From positions 6,999,001-7,063,000 of the forward strand of contig NC_135130.1 of assembly GCF_050908995.1 (NCBI RefSeq): 64,000 nucleotides of DNA, in the 5' to 3' direction. Origin of the DNA: Andrena cerasifolii (lineage: Eukaryota > Arthropoda > Insecta > Hymenoptera > Andrenidae). A program made the position numbers and the translations under genes. The notes beneath the pieces were generated by a model that saw nothing but the letters and a program-made list of their open reading frames with translations, had not been told where the DNA came from and searched no databases. The number at the start of each line of letters is the position of its first letter. Position 1 is the first letter of the stretch. Shown piece after piece: positions 1 through 13,796 of this stretch.

Positions 1-3000
1 TTCTAAACATTGGATTACCGCGAAGAGGAATGTGCACCCACATACTTGTGAATATGGGGTAGCTATGATAAACGTAATATTTAAAAAAAATTCTTGATTT
101 AATTGTGCAACAAAAATCTTGCCGTTTCTTAAAATTTCGATAAACATAAGCAGGCATGATTTGCCGGCTGCATCCTCCATCTGTCCTCACGTTCCTGCAG
201 ATAAACGTCGGCAAATCCCCAAGAATACACTACCCCTTTACGCAAACAGGATGGAGCGTAACAAAATTCAAGGCTACGAGGAAACTGCATTAATATAATC
301 ATCCTCGAGGACGGGGGACAGGGCTTCGTGGCGCCTGCACGCGCCCCTCCCCCCCCCCTCGCGGGCTTGTAAACGGATTTGCGCTGATAACGTGGCCCAA
401 GTAGACGGATAAGGCCTGCACGTTGGCATTCGACGGGCGTTCGGGATCGAAATTGGCAATAGAACGTGTTCAGAGTACGAAAATTCGGGAAAAACGGGGG
501 AGTCGGGCATTAGCGACGAGGCTAGACGAAGGATGGACGAAGGGGCGCCTTCGCTCCCTCCCCCGGGGGTGAAAAGACGATGTATGAAATATTGTGGAAA
601 TTCGCCCTCACCCGATTTCCTTTTGGATTTAATAGAACGCGGAGGAAATGGCTGGCTGATTGGAGTTAATCGTGCGAAAGGAATAGCAGACGATAAGAAA
701 GCAGGGGGAGGGGGGTGCGGGAAGCATGGCCGCCCGAAAAACGAATAAGAATACTGAAAGCGTGCATTAAATTATTTGAAGTTGTTTGGGAGTAAAAAAT
801 TGCAGCGGGTGCGATTTTATTACAGCAAACTAAGTCTTCGAGCTGGGTGGAAGTAGGTTTGTCTCAACTTCCAGGGATTTTTCTAATTATGTGCTCGCAA
901 GTGGGCTGAAAATGGCGGGCCTTCAGCTGTAACGATTACATAAATGTAATTACACGCGGCGACGTACTACATGTTCCACTCGTCACCTGGATTCGAGTGA
1001 ATCGAAGCCTGTAGTGGCCGATCCAGGATCGACGGGGCCTCCGCTCGGTAATTATTCCCGCAGGCTGAACGAGCAAGGGCTCGAAAAGCAGCGAATCAAA
1101 AGGTGTATGAAAATTCAAAGGGCCGCCAAAGGAAATCTCGATGAAAGGTCCGCTGTGGTTAACCAGCGTTTAACGTGCACGAAGTAAACACAGTAAACGG
1201 CAAAAAAAGGAAACGCCCCCGCCGCGATAGAGGGTTGTAGGGTGGGGGGAGGGGAGGGAGAATTTCAAAAGGAAAGGTAAACCAAAGAGGTTCGCGGAGT
1301 TGGCTCGATAGCGACTCCGCGGCAGTAATTACCGTTTCTCTGCTAACAAGTAACTCTGCCGGCGCCACTGTGATTTCCCGGAGAAAGGGTTTGAAGAGTC
1401 GAACGCGGGAAATCCACCTTACAGCGGCGCTCTATTTATAGGATCGATCACGACCGCGTATCGCGTGTCAATATTGAAGCAACAAGTTAACGATTGCCAC
1501 AAGTCCGCCTCCGCTGCAAAGATCAAATACGTCGCTTCTGAAGAAGAATTCTACTCAAAGATGTCGCTGCTCTCAAAAACACAACGAGATACCTCGATTT
1601 AATACAGCGGACCTGAAGGAAGAGCCACTTCCTCATTTTAATCACTCGCAAGCAACTTCTCATCAGGCTTGACCACCTTAACCTGCACTTAACCTCTTCG
1701 CCGAAACCCAACAACACCTCCCTGCTCGACCCAGGCATCGCGTTCGAATGCCGAGGCTCTATCTCCAGCTGGAAGCACAGTAGTCCCAACTGTCCCATCC
1801 CAGCAGGAATGCTAACAGTCAAACGGAACTGGTTCGATTCTATCGCGATCCACAGCGTCCGTGTCCGTAGACAAAGGGACCAAGCTGACCGGCGATGGTG
1901 GCGATAAATAGAGCGACCGCCGCGCCGCCGTGGCCACCTAACAGCGGACGGAGGAACCACCGTAAAGCGAGAGCCTCGTGTGGCTTGCGGTGATCCAGCC
2001 ACGCCAGAGGTTAAGTGTGCAGCTCATGTCACGTGGGAAAAAGTGCAGTGGTCATGAGTCCTGACTCGGGACCGGTTCTCCTTGCGGATCCTGTGTCCAC
2101 GAGACCATTTTCGTCTAGTAGGCGATCGCATCTCAGGTGTAGTGATTTAGTTTGATTAGCGTAACCCCTCTGAATCGGATGATTTGGGTTGAGTGGAGAG
2201 AAACTAAAAATATGATTTTTGGTTTCTGGTGAGTTGCTACGTTTCTCTGTTTGGAGTTGATGTGGTAGACACTTCGCGTAGACTACACAGATGTGACTGA
2301 AGTAGGCTTTTGTGTTTTATTATTCTGGATTCGTGAAGTGTTTTCAATCCCTCTGAAGTATCTCTGATGATTCAACGTGTAAGTCGCAGTTGGTACGGTA
2401 TCAGTGCGGGTGGTATCAGTACGAGTCCGGAATTGCGCGTTGAATCATTAAATATGGCGGCTGGTGGCGTTGATAATGTTACGGGGACGTAGTACTAGAG
2501 ATAGGATGGAAAGTTCAATCTTTTGTTTGCTTGTAATTCGTCTCAAGCGTGATGCACTTTGCATATAAATTCTCAGACAGATTCGTGTCTTCTCTTTGCT
2601 CCTCTTCTCATCAAGGGACGCTAAGGAAACTGTACTTAAATAAATGCAAGAAATTTCTTGAAATTTCTACTCCCAAATCTCCATGAATTTCCTCCTGTTC
2701 TTCCCAAGTCGAAAAAACTCTGCAGCTCGGAGAAACAGTACAATAAAATTCCTTGTACCTATTTCAGACGGTTGATCAATCTAATCGACAAAAATTTACC
2801 CATAACTCAACGAACTTCTATAATCTAACTAACTACTCAAATATTAACAGCAACACCTGCCGCACATTTTTCTAAAAGCCAGAAGACCTCAAAGAATCTA
2901 TCCCAATCGGGTCAAAAACGACCCAGTGGCCACAGTGGGAGTGCAGTAATGAGAACAACGATTCTAGTAGGATGAAAGAGCCTTCTCGCCCTAGTGGCGC

Positions 3001-4359
3001 ATAAAGAACGAAAGGAGATTCATCGCTGAAGGGACGGGGGTGCTGAAAGTCGGCGTGGAACGAGCCAAGTCGAGCTCCCCCCTAATAACGCAAGGAGATT
3101 TCCGTACATGGTTATTATGTAAGCGTACACGCGCGCAATTGGCCGCGCGAACACCGGCTACACGTATGTAAATGCGGTTCCTATGCATATATATGGCCGG
3201 CTTTGCGGAGTTACTGCAAATTGCGCGTGCGACTACGCGACCCCGTACATCTATTCCGCACGTGGGTACACACAACAGGTACTAGGTAACCGTGGGGCCT
3301 AGACACGCAACCGTAATTCCGCCTGAGGTGTTTCTTTTTAAGGGAACCATTATTGTTAACGAACGTTCAAGCGCGATACTAATGGCTCCGGGCTGCAGTA
3401 AGGTGAAAATTTACGAAGCTCAGGGGAGAAAAGATTATGCAAACATTGCGGCCCCTTGTGTTGCTTACGTAGCGAGAATCTGGAGACTTCGCTAGAGATG
3501 TATAAATTTCTATAAGTAGAAGTTGCATTGTGGAGCTTGTGGAAGGATAGAGTTGTATGATTTATGAAGTATCGGCTGTTCCTCAGCTTCGAGTCAAGCA
3601 AAGTGAAGAAGTGTCTTGGTGATTGAGGTGTAGACTCACGACTAAGGTACCTGCTCCTTTCACTAATAGAGAAACCTACCAGAACTCCAAACAATGAATA
3701 AATTTCAGTTTCCAACTAGGTTTGTGCCAGACGCATATTCGAATTTTCTCGCCATAAACTGGGGTTGAAGGTGATCGCCCGTTTTCATCAGAATCAAGGA
3801 TCCAGCAAACGTCCAACTGGGATTACAGCCAGGATCAGAACACCTCTCGGAGGAGTGTGTTGCAGCGTACACGGCGCCACTGAGTGCGTGGAACAATCGA
3901 AACTAACCCGGCTGTAACTCTGCGCGTGTATGTACGCGCCTGAGGAAGCTGGAAAGCCGTACACCGCCTTTCCAGGGTTTGCATATCCGCTGCCTAAAGT
4001 GCAGCCTCGGTACAGCCTGTTCTTCCTTACGAGCGGCAGTTAGAGAAAATTTCAGCCGGTTTACGAGCTGAGCAGTAACGTTTATGCGACGAAGAGAGTG
4101 CACCGGAGGATACCCGCCAGGGTGGAAAGGCGAGGGGAGTCGCTCACGCGAGCTGTGAGAACAGCGGCCATCGAAAGCGTTTGAGGAAAGTCTCCGGTGG
4201 CTCGTTTAATCGCTCGTAGTTCGGGATACTCTGTGCAAATGCGTGCTATCTTCGTGGGATGTTCAGGTCCACTTGTCTTGTGAAGGATTGGAGCGTTGGT
4301 GGAGTTAGACGATGGCGATTTCATGAGTCAAAGTAGCGGAGCCTTGTGACGGTGGGGAT
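1..4359. other. No gene recognised
   Basis: I see no exon with convincing splice signals and protein-like content on either strand. The longest open stretch is on the minus strand at 1,523-2,002; it resembles no family I know and its alternative frames are equally open. CpG-rich and AT-rich patches alternate. This could be intron or intergenic DNA. Confidence 0.5.
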
Positions 4360-5110
4360 TTTATGGCAGTGGGGACTCTTTGCAGGAAGTATAGAAGAAT
4401 GGTGATCATTTGGAAATAGTAGAGATGATGAAGTTTAGACTTTGCAGGGGTGGTGGGAGCGCAGAAGGGGTGGTCCTACGAGAGCAGTGATTCTATGGAA
4501 CTTGGGGTCTTCAAGGAGCAGTGGTCTGATGAGAACAATGATCCTAAACAGCTGAAGATTCTGAGGCGGTGGAGTGTCTGGACGTGTAGTGACTTTGCAG
4601 AGGCAGTAATCTCAAAGGAGTAGGGGTGCTATAGAAATACAGATACTGGAGGAGTGGAGTTCCTATGGTAGCAACCCTATAGAAATAGAGGTACATATTG
4701 GAAGAGAATAGCTCCTACAACAGTGATCCTGCGAATCTAGAGACTCTAAAGGAGTGGAGCTTCTGTAGAACTAGTGGTTCTACAAACGTAGTGATCTTCC
4801 AAGAGTAATGGCCCTATAAGAGCAATGATTCTATAAACCTAGGGAAGCTATAGAAGCAGTGATCTGATAAGGGTAGTGGTCCAACAGAACTAGAGATTCT
4901 GAAACAGTAGAACTCTTAAAAAAAATGTTACTAGTAGTGACATCTACAGGATTAGTAATCCCTAAGGAGCACCCATCTCATAGAACTTACAATCCCATAC
5001 AAACAATGATTCTACATCAATAACAACTCTTTAAAATAAAACAGTAATTCTGTCGCGCAATTTAGTAGGAACCCAATTCTGTAAAAGCAGTGATTGTGCA
5101 ATACTAGTAA
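4360..5110 (+). repeat. Degenerate 17-bp minisatellite, roughly 40 copies
   Basis: The stretch shows a strict 17-nt period despite heavy divergence. Consecutive units from 4,773 are AGTGGTTCTACAAACGT, AGTGATCTTCCAAGAGT, AATGGCCCTATAAGAGC and AATGATTCTATAAACCT, and the register continues unbroken for several hundred bases. The best-conserved core is AGTGAT-CTATA-GAG. Units become less regular before about 4,450 and after about 4,920. The period is not a multiple of three and the array holds stops in all frames, so it is not coding. It appears to be an old, decayed tandem array. Confidence 0.75.
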
Positions 5111-7288
5111 ATAAAGAAACATCAAACAAAGCACTATCTATCTTTTAGATCATAAACCTTCAAACCACCCCTTCCTCGTAAAACCTGTATCCCCCAACGA
5201 GTAATCGAGAGACACGGTCCAGCGTGTGAAACATTCCTCGGCGTCTCATCCCACCAGGGTGTTCCTCTTTCCCCAAAGCATAGTCCTCATGAACGCCCCA
5301 GATCTGATAGGGACGAATGAATATTCACTCCCGATGCCAGGTTCCCCGGTACGTGCGCTATCTCGGCGACGCCATCGCGGCAGCCGCAGACAACAGTGTC
5401 AAAAGGGTGCTTTGACTACTCCCGTGCAATGGGAAGAAAGCACGAACAGATGCTCGTCACGATGTCGAAGGTGCGACTCGTAATTAACCAGAAGCCCGAC
5501 CGGATGTTGATTAAGCTGACCTCGCGGAACCCCGCGGCCAAACCTCTTCGCCCCGACGCGTCATTTCGCTGTTCCACATCTTCCGCCCGCCCCCATCCGT
5601 CGCGGATGCTAATGGGACACGAGCGAATCACCTGGGCCACTAATTAAACTTGGTTACTCGAGTTGATGGAAGAGTTTAAATTACAATTTTCGAGGGAGGA
5701 CGCCACTTTCGGGGAGGAAAGTGTTTGGGGCCATTTCATGTCTTTGGGGGTTGCTGCCCTGCATTTTAGGTTACTTTCAGGTGCTACGACGGATGTGACT
5801 TTGCGATTGCATATTTTTACGAATGTCTCACTTGGTGTAGTCCACTTGGAACTTCAGAATTTTTCATTTCTTTCGTGGTGAAGACTATCCGCTCTGAAAC
5901 ATGACTTCTAGCGAGTCCCTTCTTTCCTCGACTTCTTCACACCTGAGGAACTACGTTTCGAAGGTACCTAGAGATCCCTACTAAAATATACACCACCCAA
6001 AAATCGCCCAAAAGCTATCCACAATATTAACAACCCTCTTCGAGCCTAATTAACTCACAGCTCAACCCTTTTGCCCGCCGCAGAACTTGACCAACAAGTG
6101 AACTCTACCTTAAGGAATCCTCTTTGCAATTTGAATTTGACTATCCACGAGTGCAGAGCCCTGCCAATAGCAAATGAAAAGGCACCACCCTTATACACCG
6201 CAGTGTTGTTTCGCAAGAAAGTGCCCGTTACCCTTGACCCCCGTTTTTCCCGTCGTTGCAGCGGCTTCAGTGTCTCCTTCCGCAATTACAGCGAAGGCGA
6301 CGGTGCTTAAAAGTCGATTACCCCTCGACCGGGGAGAGGGAGCGATTTTTGCGACGGGGTTCCCTCGCCGGAGGGCGCGTTCCACGGGACCCGCGCAGGG
6401 GGGAATGGAGGCTTGCGGAGAGGGTGGGAGAGCGTGTGCCTCCTTAGAGATGGATTCTGTGCCCGACGCGAGAGATGTAATCTCGAAAGAGACGGGAGGA
6501 AGCGAAGCAGACGACGGGAGAAGGGTGGAGAGATTATGCTCGATCCCTTCGAGCAATCTTGTTAGCGTTAACCCGATGCTCGGCCAAAGGAAAAGGCAAC
6601 CTCCGCTGGGTACAGGGATTACAACGTTGTCCTAGCGGGCATTGTTGCAAGACGTTACCCCCGAACCCTCCTCTTCTTGTAGTACGGTAACGAGACATCG
6701 TGTTTACGTGGCCAGCGACATCGATCAGCCCTTAATTACGTCGTTATTTTCGGATAGGGACACGCTGGGACTCGATTGGGGAGGATCGAAGCGGGGGCTC
6801 GTGATTCCATGGCCATTGTCGGATGACAAGTTTGGGGTTTGTTTCGCTGGCTGGGTGCAAAGGGTTGCGTGGGGAGAGGGAGCGGATTTGGGCGAAGACT
6901 TGGACTTGTTCCGATGGCGCTGGTGTAGGTTAGGATAGCGAATTTGAGGTTAGCAGAAGTGGTCGGCTGGAGGCTGATGGAACGTGTTGGAATCGAGGAA
7001 GATTTAACTTATGATATTTTTAGTGCTACACTTCAAGAGAGTGTATTCACTTTTGCTCCTTACTGTACGTACATTGCCCCGAGTTACTGAAACTTTTCAA
7101 ACTGCACGCACCACCTTGGATACTAACAAGGGAACACCGCGAAAACTTACTCACCGATTGGAACGTAACTTTGTGGGTTTATAGAGTGATTCAAGACGAG
7201 AACAACGGTATGTTTTATTCTTGCCCAATCGCACTTTAAGGCTGTCTGAACTAACCTCAAAGTCAAATAGGCACTCCTACTTTTGCGC

Positions 7289-7290
<2 letters not shown>
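5111..7290. other. No gene recognised
   Basis: There are GC-rich patches around 5,340-5,640 and 6,240-6,640, with overlapping short open frames on both strands, as expected from CpG-rich noncoding DNA. I see no splice-bounded exon and no known motif. Confidence 0.45.

Positions 7291-7323
<33 letters not shown>
7291..7323. repeat. (ATT)n microsatellite
   Basis: A perfect ATT/TTA trinucleotide run of about 11 units. Confidence 0.95.
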
Positions 7324-10000
7324 TCGTCTTTAATACTCGTGAAACAAAGGTATAGTACATAAGGAGAAAGTAAAGGCGAGGCCGCAGTATAAACTGTTAA
7401 AAGGCCTAACCTTAACATAAAACTAAACATTAATTAGTACTACGTATACTAATACTAAAAATACTTCAAACTAATTCAACAATGAAATATGAGATATGAA
7501 ATGTGAAACAGATAGTAATGAAACAATATACAATGGCGGTGAATGCGCAGATCGCGGTGCAACATGGGCTAGGGCGGAAAGGGAAGACATCACAAAGTGG
7601 GACAACACTAAAAGAGCTGAAGGATGTGTTCTCGGGTTGCTCCGCATAACTCCAAAAATACAAGAGCCATAAAAAAATGTTTCAAACAAAAGTTTAATGG
7701 CGCACTACGCGCTGCAAACTTGTGTTAACAAAATTTTGAAAAGAGTTTAAAAAAAAATATACCCGACGAAAAAGAACTGTCTTTCAAAATTTCGCTAACG
7801 CATATTTGCAGCGCTCTAAACGCCCGCAGCTGCGACGAGTACACGAACCCGGGCTTTCCTAAAAACTATCCTCTCCCCGTCCACCGAGCAGCCTCTCACG
7901 TCTGAGCCCAGGCGCATACAAATTTCCCGCCATCGCGAAAATGCAAACGACCCCAAGGATGTTCCCAAGCATCAGCAGAATTCCGAGAACAAGCGTTCTT
8001 CTTTCTCCGCCTCCGAAGGAACGCCGGCACTGCCAGCAGCACCGCCCCGGGGCCCAGCCGAAACGCGTTCGCGCCTCGAATAAAAATACCACGCCGCGGA
8101 TCTAATTAGAAGAAGCACGCGACGGAATAAAAGCTAAGAAGAGCCCAGCCGCCGGTGCCCACCCCGTTCTGGCTGGCTAGCCGGAACGCTCGTGCAATGA
8201 TTTACAACGACACGCTCGGTTTTCTGGTTATCTTGTTGGTGCGCGTAACACGGTAACGAGATATCCTGTTACTCGACGCGGGACATCGGTCAGTCACCGT
8301 GTGTTTCCTGATAATCTGTCGTTTGCCCGCTGATAGCATCGGCGAGTTACACGATCGCGACATGCCGAGGTTTTAACTGTCAATTGACAGGCCCCACGCG
8401 AATATTAACACTTCGAGCGGAGCAGGGTATTGCAAAATGGCCCTTCTACTGGAAAAACTTTGCGGAGAGCTCGCAAAGCTGTGTCCCAGGTTAATTTTTT
8501 TGTTAAAGTAAATATCGGGAACACTGGATTATGCTTTCGACGGTTTTTTAGAAATTTGGCAATTGCAGTGCCAATTTCTAATATTTATTTAGTTTCAATA
8601 AAATCAATTAGGGATTATATTTTAAATTAACAGGATTTATTAAACGAAGAACTGATGTGAAACCGTGTGCAAACTGAAAGTTACATTTCTTTTGAAGTTC
8701 AGTAATCTCGTTCTTGACAACTAATTATTAATTTATAAGAAGACTAACGTTGCTTAGCAACTATATAGTCTAGAGGAAAATCTGTAGGAACTATTAACAC
8801 GAGACGCTACAGGAAATATCGACGTGAAACCTCGATAAAACTATTCACAGGGTGAAAACGTCTCTCGGCGTGAAAACACGCCCATGCCAGTTGAAGTGGT
8901 AAGCTTGTGTTTTTGGTGGAGAAGAATGGACAGGTACTGAAGAAGTTTTAGGTAAATTTCGAACCACTGATTTGAGTACTTTTCAGTCCAACTGAGACCG
9001 CAGAACTATCGAATCACATGGGTTATAAAGTTCAAATACCCATGTAAGATAACGTTAAAGATTTAATACACTAATTAAAAACAGGAAACGGCCACTCTGC
9101 ACAGGAACAAACTATGAAATGTCCCCACCCTAACCCACCCTTTGCTTAAGCATAAGCTTCTATAGTCGAGGTAAAAATAGAAATTATTTAAGAAGAAAAT
9201 TAAATACTTAATTTTCTCGATAAAGCTGTTTTCTGACATTCCATATTTCCCCCTTACCCTTCATATAATATTGCAGACCAAAAAGTATTGCAAACACCCT
9301 CTAAATAGTATTGCCAAAGGAAATGACACTACCCTTAGTTAGAAAATATCGTGGACCCTGCCTGTTTTAGTGATATTTAATTAACTACCCCTATCACCCC
9401 AAATTTCGATGAGCCCAGAAAATTGAGCACGATGGAGAACGTGTCTGAGCCTGTGGAATGAGTGGAAGTGAAATATTTCCCTCATTTTCTACTGGGAATC
9501 CTGATTGAATCACGAGTGTGACATCTTTCCATGGCTCGAAGCGAAGAGCGGCGAGTGTCGTTCGCGGAAACCAGAGACGAGCGAACGTAACCTGAATTTG
9601 CGAAGAGCAGGATCGATGGCAGAGTCAACACTTGATCCCGCGGCCTAACGCCGAGGGATCCTCGAGTGCTTTGACAGCGACGGGTGCTTCGAAAGCGTAA
9701 GACGATAGCAGGTCTTAATAACACTCCCCACTCTCGTTTCTTTGCGCCAGAATGCACTTCGTCGCTGAAGCTGTGCAAAGGGCCTTCTAATTGCAAATAC
9801 TTCAATGTTGCACAGACTCCATGCGCCGGGGTGTCTCAGCAAAATATTCCGCACCCCAAAAGTGTATTAATAACAACCCTTCGCCAAGGCTGTGCCGGTG
9901 TGGAATTTTTGTTGCCCTTTTCAACCACGACTGTTGCCCTAATTTGGAGTAATCGTGTCCCATGCAAATGAAGGGATACCTCGGCCATTAGTTGGCCCCA
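7324..10000. other. No gene recognised
   Basis: Mostly AT-rich sequence with a CpG-rich patch near 7,810-8,300. Nothing protein-like, no long inverted repeat and no RNA gene was noticed. Confidence 0.45.
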
Positions 10001-10260
10001 AAGTTTGCGCAAATTTCGCGTCGTTACCAGGACGACCGCGAAACCGAATTAACGCCATTGTGAACGGCCGCCTTCAACATTACATCACCGAAAAGTTTGC
10101 GCAAATTCCACGGTCGTTGCTACAGCAACCGCGAAACTGAATTACCTCCGAGCCCCCTGCGCCCTTAAACACTGCCCCGGCCAAAGTTTTACAAATTCCC
10201 TGTCGTTACTGTAACAGCCGCAAAATCGAATTAACATCACCGTCGCGGCGGGGATGTTGA
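10001..10260 (+). repeat. Three diverged tandem copies of a ~95-bp unit
   Basis: Copies begin near 10,001, 10,093 and 10,194. Each starts with an AAGTTTGCGCAAATT-like motif, then GTCGTTAC or GTCGTTGC, then CCGCGAAAC-GAATTA (or its decayed form), followed by a spacer. The spacing is 92 then 101 bp. Copies differ by substitutions and small indels, so the triplication is not recent. Confidence 0.7.
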
Positions 10261-11949
10261 ATTTTCGGGAATTCGTCGGAATTCCGCGTAAACATCCGGG
10301 CGAAGTTACAATTGGGGAGGTTGCGTGTTGTATAATGTGTAGTAACAGTCGAATGGGATTAATTATGCGTTTCAAAGTGGGCAGAGATTCTTGAAATTCG
10401 GTGTAGGTGACGTTTGTCTTATCCAAGTTTCTGGGCTGACGTTAAATGAAATGGGAGGACACAGTCGAAAGAGTGTTAAGTAAGTAAAATTCTAAGCACC
10501 CCCATATGTCAGTAACGTTAATTCCATTTCACTGTATTAATTAATGGAGCCAAAGAATTCTTTATACATCCACTGTGCTCCAAAAGAAGCAACCTCTGCC
10601 GCAGGATCCTTAACTTTCGCAGATTCGAATCGGCATTGATACCAACCCCTGCAGCGTCGAGATTCGACGTAAGCACGGTATCAGCAACCCCAGCCAACGA
10701 GGGGGGGTACAATGTGGCTACGAGTCATCTTAAGGAAATTACCCCGTCCGCGGACATTTTGCCAGAATGGGAAATCGATGTGTTACCGCTCGAACCGTGC
10801 CCCACAGCCTTGGAAGTCGAGAAGCTGGCGAAGTTCAGCAGCTCGAAAATTCGAAAAATCTAACGCTTCGCTGAAATATATTTCACGTGATCCCAATACC
10901 ACACCAATTTACTAAATTATGAATATTAAATAAATTTATGTTAGGGGTGAATTAAGAGAAAATAATTTTTTTTACAGAAAATTTTTGCCACTTTGAATAT
11001 CGCATTTTTTTTTATTTCTTTTATGGCTTCGTAAATATGCAGGGTAATATTGAAACTGGAACTTTCTGCGAAGGGGTGGTTTTTCCCCTCGCGTTATTAG
11101 TACCGGCAGAACTGTATTTCCGTGAACTATTACATTTCATCGAATCGTCGACTTGCTGAACTTTCTTCGCAAGGGTGGGAGAGGGAGATTCCCGTTCCAG
11201 ATGAAAATTCCGGTCGCAGCGACATTGCCAGGCCCGTTATGCATTCATGCCCCCTAATTTTCACATTATTAAAAGATTTATCGGCCACTCGGTCAGCCGT
11301 GATACCGGCTGCGCGCGAATATCGAAGCTCCATTAAGAGACGATGGCGAAATTGCGTCGGGGAGAACTCGCTACAGGGTGTCCGAAGACATTCCGATCCT
11401 GGAGCCTGCATTTCACAAGCAAGGTGCCACGAATCTGGCAAACCATTGACGAGACATCGCAGTGGAATAAAAAAGAATCACTTCGGGAACTTCTACAGGG
11501 CGTTTCAAAATTGCTACACTTCGTCAAAGAATACTATCTCACCCCCTAAGTGCAAACTTTTTGAAAATAAACCGCGGGAAGCAACTCCTTCGACTGGTTG
11601 ATTTTCAAAATAATACTTCGACGCGTTCCAGAAAAATTTCTTTATTAAAAGTTGATTGTTGCGAATCCTACAGGACGTCTCAAGAAATGGGACCCTGCGC
11701 ACGTAGAGAGCTTGAGTTTCAGAGGATTATGGCGGGCGTATTAAATATGCAGTTGCTCGTTGGATAGGAAAAGGACGTTGCAGAAACAGTATCGCGCGAC
11801 GGGAGGGGGTGAAGGCTCGCAAGAATCTCTGCAACTGCCTGATGTTGACTCTGCGATTAAACGTAATTGGAATAGAACAGAGAGGAGGACGGGCTGGGGG
11901 GAACGCGTGGAAACAGGCTCGATTCGTTTTGTAACGAGCCACTTTCGAC

Positions 11950-11950
<1 letters not shown>
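10261..11950. other. No gene recognised
   Basis: Several overlapping open frames of up to about 160 codons lie at 11,122-11,767 on both strands. None has a recognisable domain or credible splice boundaries, and the sequence is CpG-rich, which lengthens chance frames. Confidence 0.4.

Positions 11951-12001
<51 letters not shown>
11951..12001. repeat. (GA)n microsatellite
   Basis: An uninterrupted GA/AG dinucleotide run of about 25 units. It produces Arg-Glu (plus strand) and Ser-Leu (minus strand) repeats in spurious open frames. Confidence 0.97.
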
Positions 12002-12003
<2 letters not shown>

Positions 12004-12530
12004 CACAGGGATTCGACCGGGTCTGACATCCAATTTTCGTACGAATTGATATTCAAGGCACCGCCGACGCACAGGTAATTACCTGGGCTTCCTTTGTGCA
12101 TAAATCCCGTCGGTCAAGCCGCTTTGACTATGACGGAATCAAATGTCCCCCGCGGAGAATTCAATTTGTCTTTCATCATTATTGTCTTTCGCCGGCGCGG
12201 ACCGTGAAGCTCGCGGTTGACGACGAGGCTTGTCAACGACTATCGCGCGTGCATCTTGGACAATAGTATTATTATACATATTGCGACTTCTGCTGGCGAA
12301 AGTTTGATTGGTTACCTCGCTCGTTACGCAGCCAACGAGATAAAGCTTGGCTTTGTGCTTTGTTTCATTGTTTTCTGCGCGGTCGCAGAGTGGGCGGAGG
12401 ATATCTGTGCGATTAAACGAAAGAAGATGGATATCCGAGGGGAGAGAATAGTGACGATGGTTGCGAATTTGTGCTGGAAAAGTTTTCGTCTGCGGGACTG
12501 ACCTTTTGGCGAAAAGGGAGTTATGCTTCT

Positions 12531-13159
12531 TTAAGGGGAGAAGCCCGTAGGAATTTTTTGCGAAGATACCCATGCGCTAATCCTTTCATAATTTCGAGGC
12601 TACTTTATTTAACATTATAATAAGTAACAAAAAAATTTATAACAGTAAATTTTTATAATAAATACAAAAGAAATAGAGCAGTGTCTGAAATAGGTTTTTC
12701 TCGAGATGCAAAACGGTTGTAGCGTCTCTGGCAGTTACGTGAAACAGACCAATAAATTTGTTTGCAATTTATGTGCCAATTGTAAGAATATGAACCACAA
12801 ATGGTGCACAAAAATTGCATATTTTAAACATGGCGGAACTTCAAACATTTTCGCCAAAAATTCGCATCTTATTTGTTTAAACACAGTAGTTAAAATTAAT
12901 AATTTGGGTGAACCTTGTGGTTCATATTCCGAGGAATATTATAAACTAAAAGTGTGCAAAATTTGAAGTTGATTGGTCAAATAGTTTTTGAGTTATCCGG
13001 CACTCGGAGGCGCGCTGACTCGGCAGGCTATATTATTAATACGTAGTTGAACTTCGGCCTATGACTTTGTGAATATATTTTTGTAATGTTTTAGAAGCGA
13101 TTTATGGAAAAAATTTTGTTTCTATTTTTCGTTGGATTTATACGGTCTTCTCCCCTTAA
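12531..13159. mobile_element. TTAA-bounded inverted-repeat element A (piggyBac-like, nonautonomous)
   Basis: The left end reads TTAAGGGGAGAAGCCCGTA. The right end is its near-perfect reverse complement (tacggtcttctccccttaa), giving about 18-bp terminal inverted repeats bounded by TTAA, the target site of the piggyBac superfamily. The 629-bp interior is AT-rich with no transposase. A 86-codon plus-strand frame inside (12,706-12,966) shows no domain. Assignment to piggyBac rests on TTAA and the termini only. Confidence 0.7.
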
Positions 13160-13796
13160 GGAAATAATGTCCACGTCCAACATGTTCCACTTGAATTCTG
13201 ACGCAGAAAGTTGCAGAGTCCGCAACCACGGAGTGCATTTTTACTAGTTTGCGGGGATTTAAGGGGCTGCTCGCGACTCAACGAACACCCGAAGTTCGAC
13301 TACCGCGAAGACGTTCGGGGCTTTTTAACGCGAGCCTCTTAATTAGTCTGCAGCCGCTTTTGTCCGTCGAGTCGCATTATTCGCAGCAATTCCTGTATTT
13401 AATCGCTGTCGTCTGGATTTCCCGCCTTCTTTGAATATACAAAGCTCGTTTCCTCCGATATCGAACTCCCTTCCCGGCCCAGCCTGCTTTCTTTCCCTCG
13501 ACCGACGGACCATGCGATAATTGCATTTTTGCGAGGGCCGCTCCGGCGATACACCTCTCTCCCGTCAAATTTCATCCCGTTTTTCGCCGCTTAATAACCT
13601 CCGTCCGCTCGTTTAATATCCGACAATTACGTAAACGAAATTATCTGGGCGAAAGCAGCTTGGTTCTCCGGGTTTCATAACGGGGCCCGGTAACGAAGGA
13701 CATTTCAACGAGGGTGATCTACGATCCAGAGTTCTCCACGATTTGTTTCACGATAATGGCGAATTTATTACACTCGGTCGAATAAACGGAGTATTT

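Noticed and set aside
1523..2002. 159-codon minus-strand open frame
   Set aside because: No recognisable motif, the other frames are similarly open, and no acceptor/donor pair fits.
11122..11601. 159-codon plus-strand frame with an overlapping minus-strand frame
   Set aside because: Composition effect in CpG-rich DNA; both strands are open and neither looks like a conserved protein.
11760..12101. Arg-Glu and Ser-Leu rich frames
   Set aside because: These are translations of the (GA)n microsatellite.
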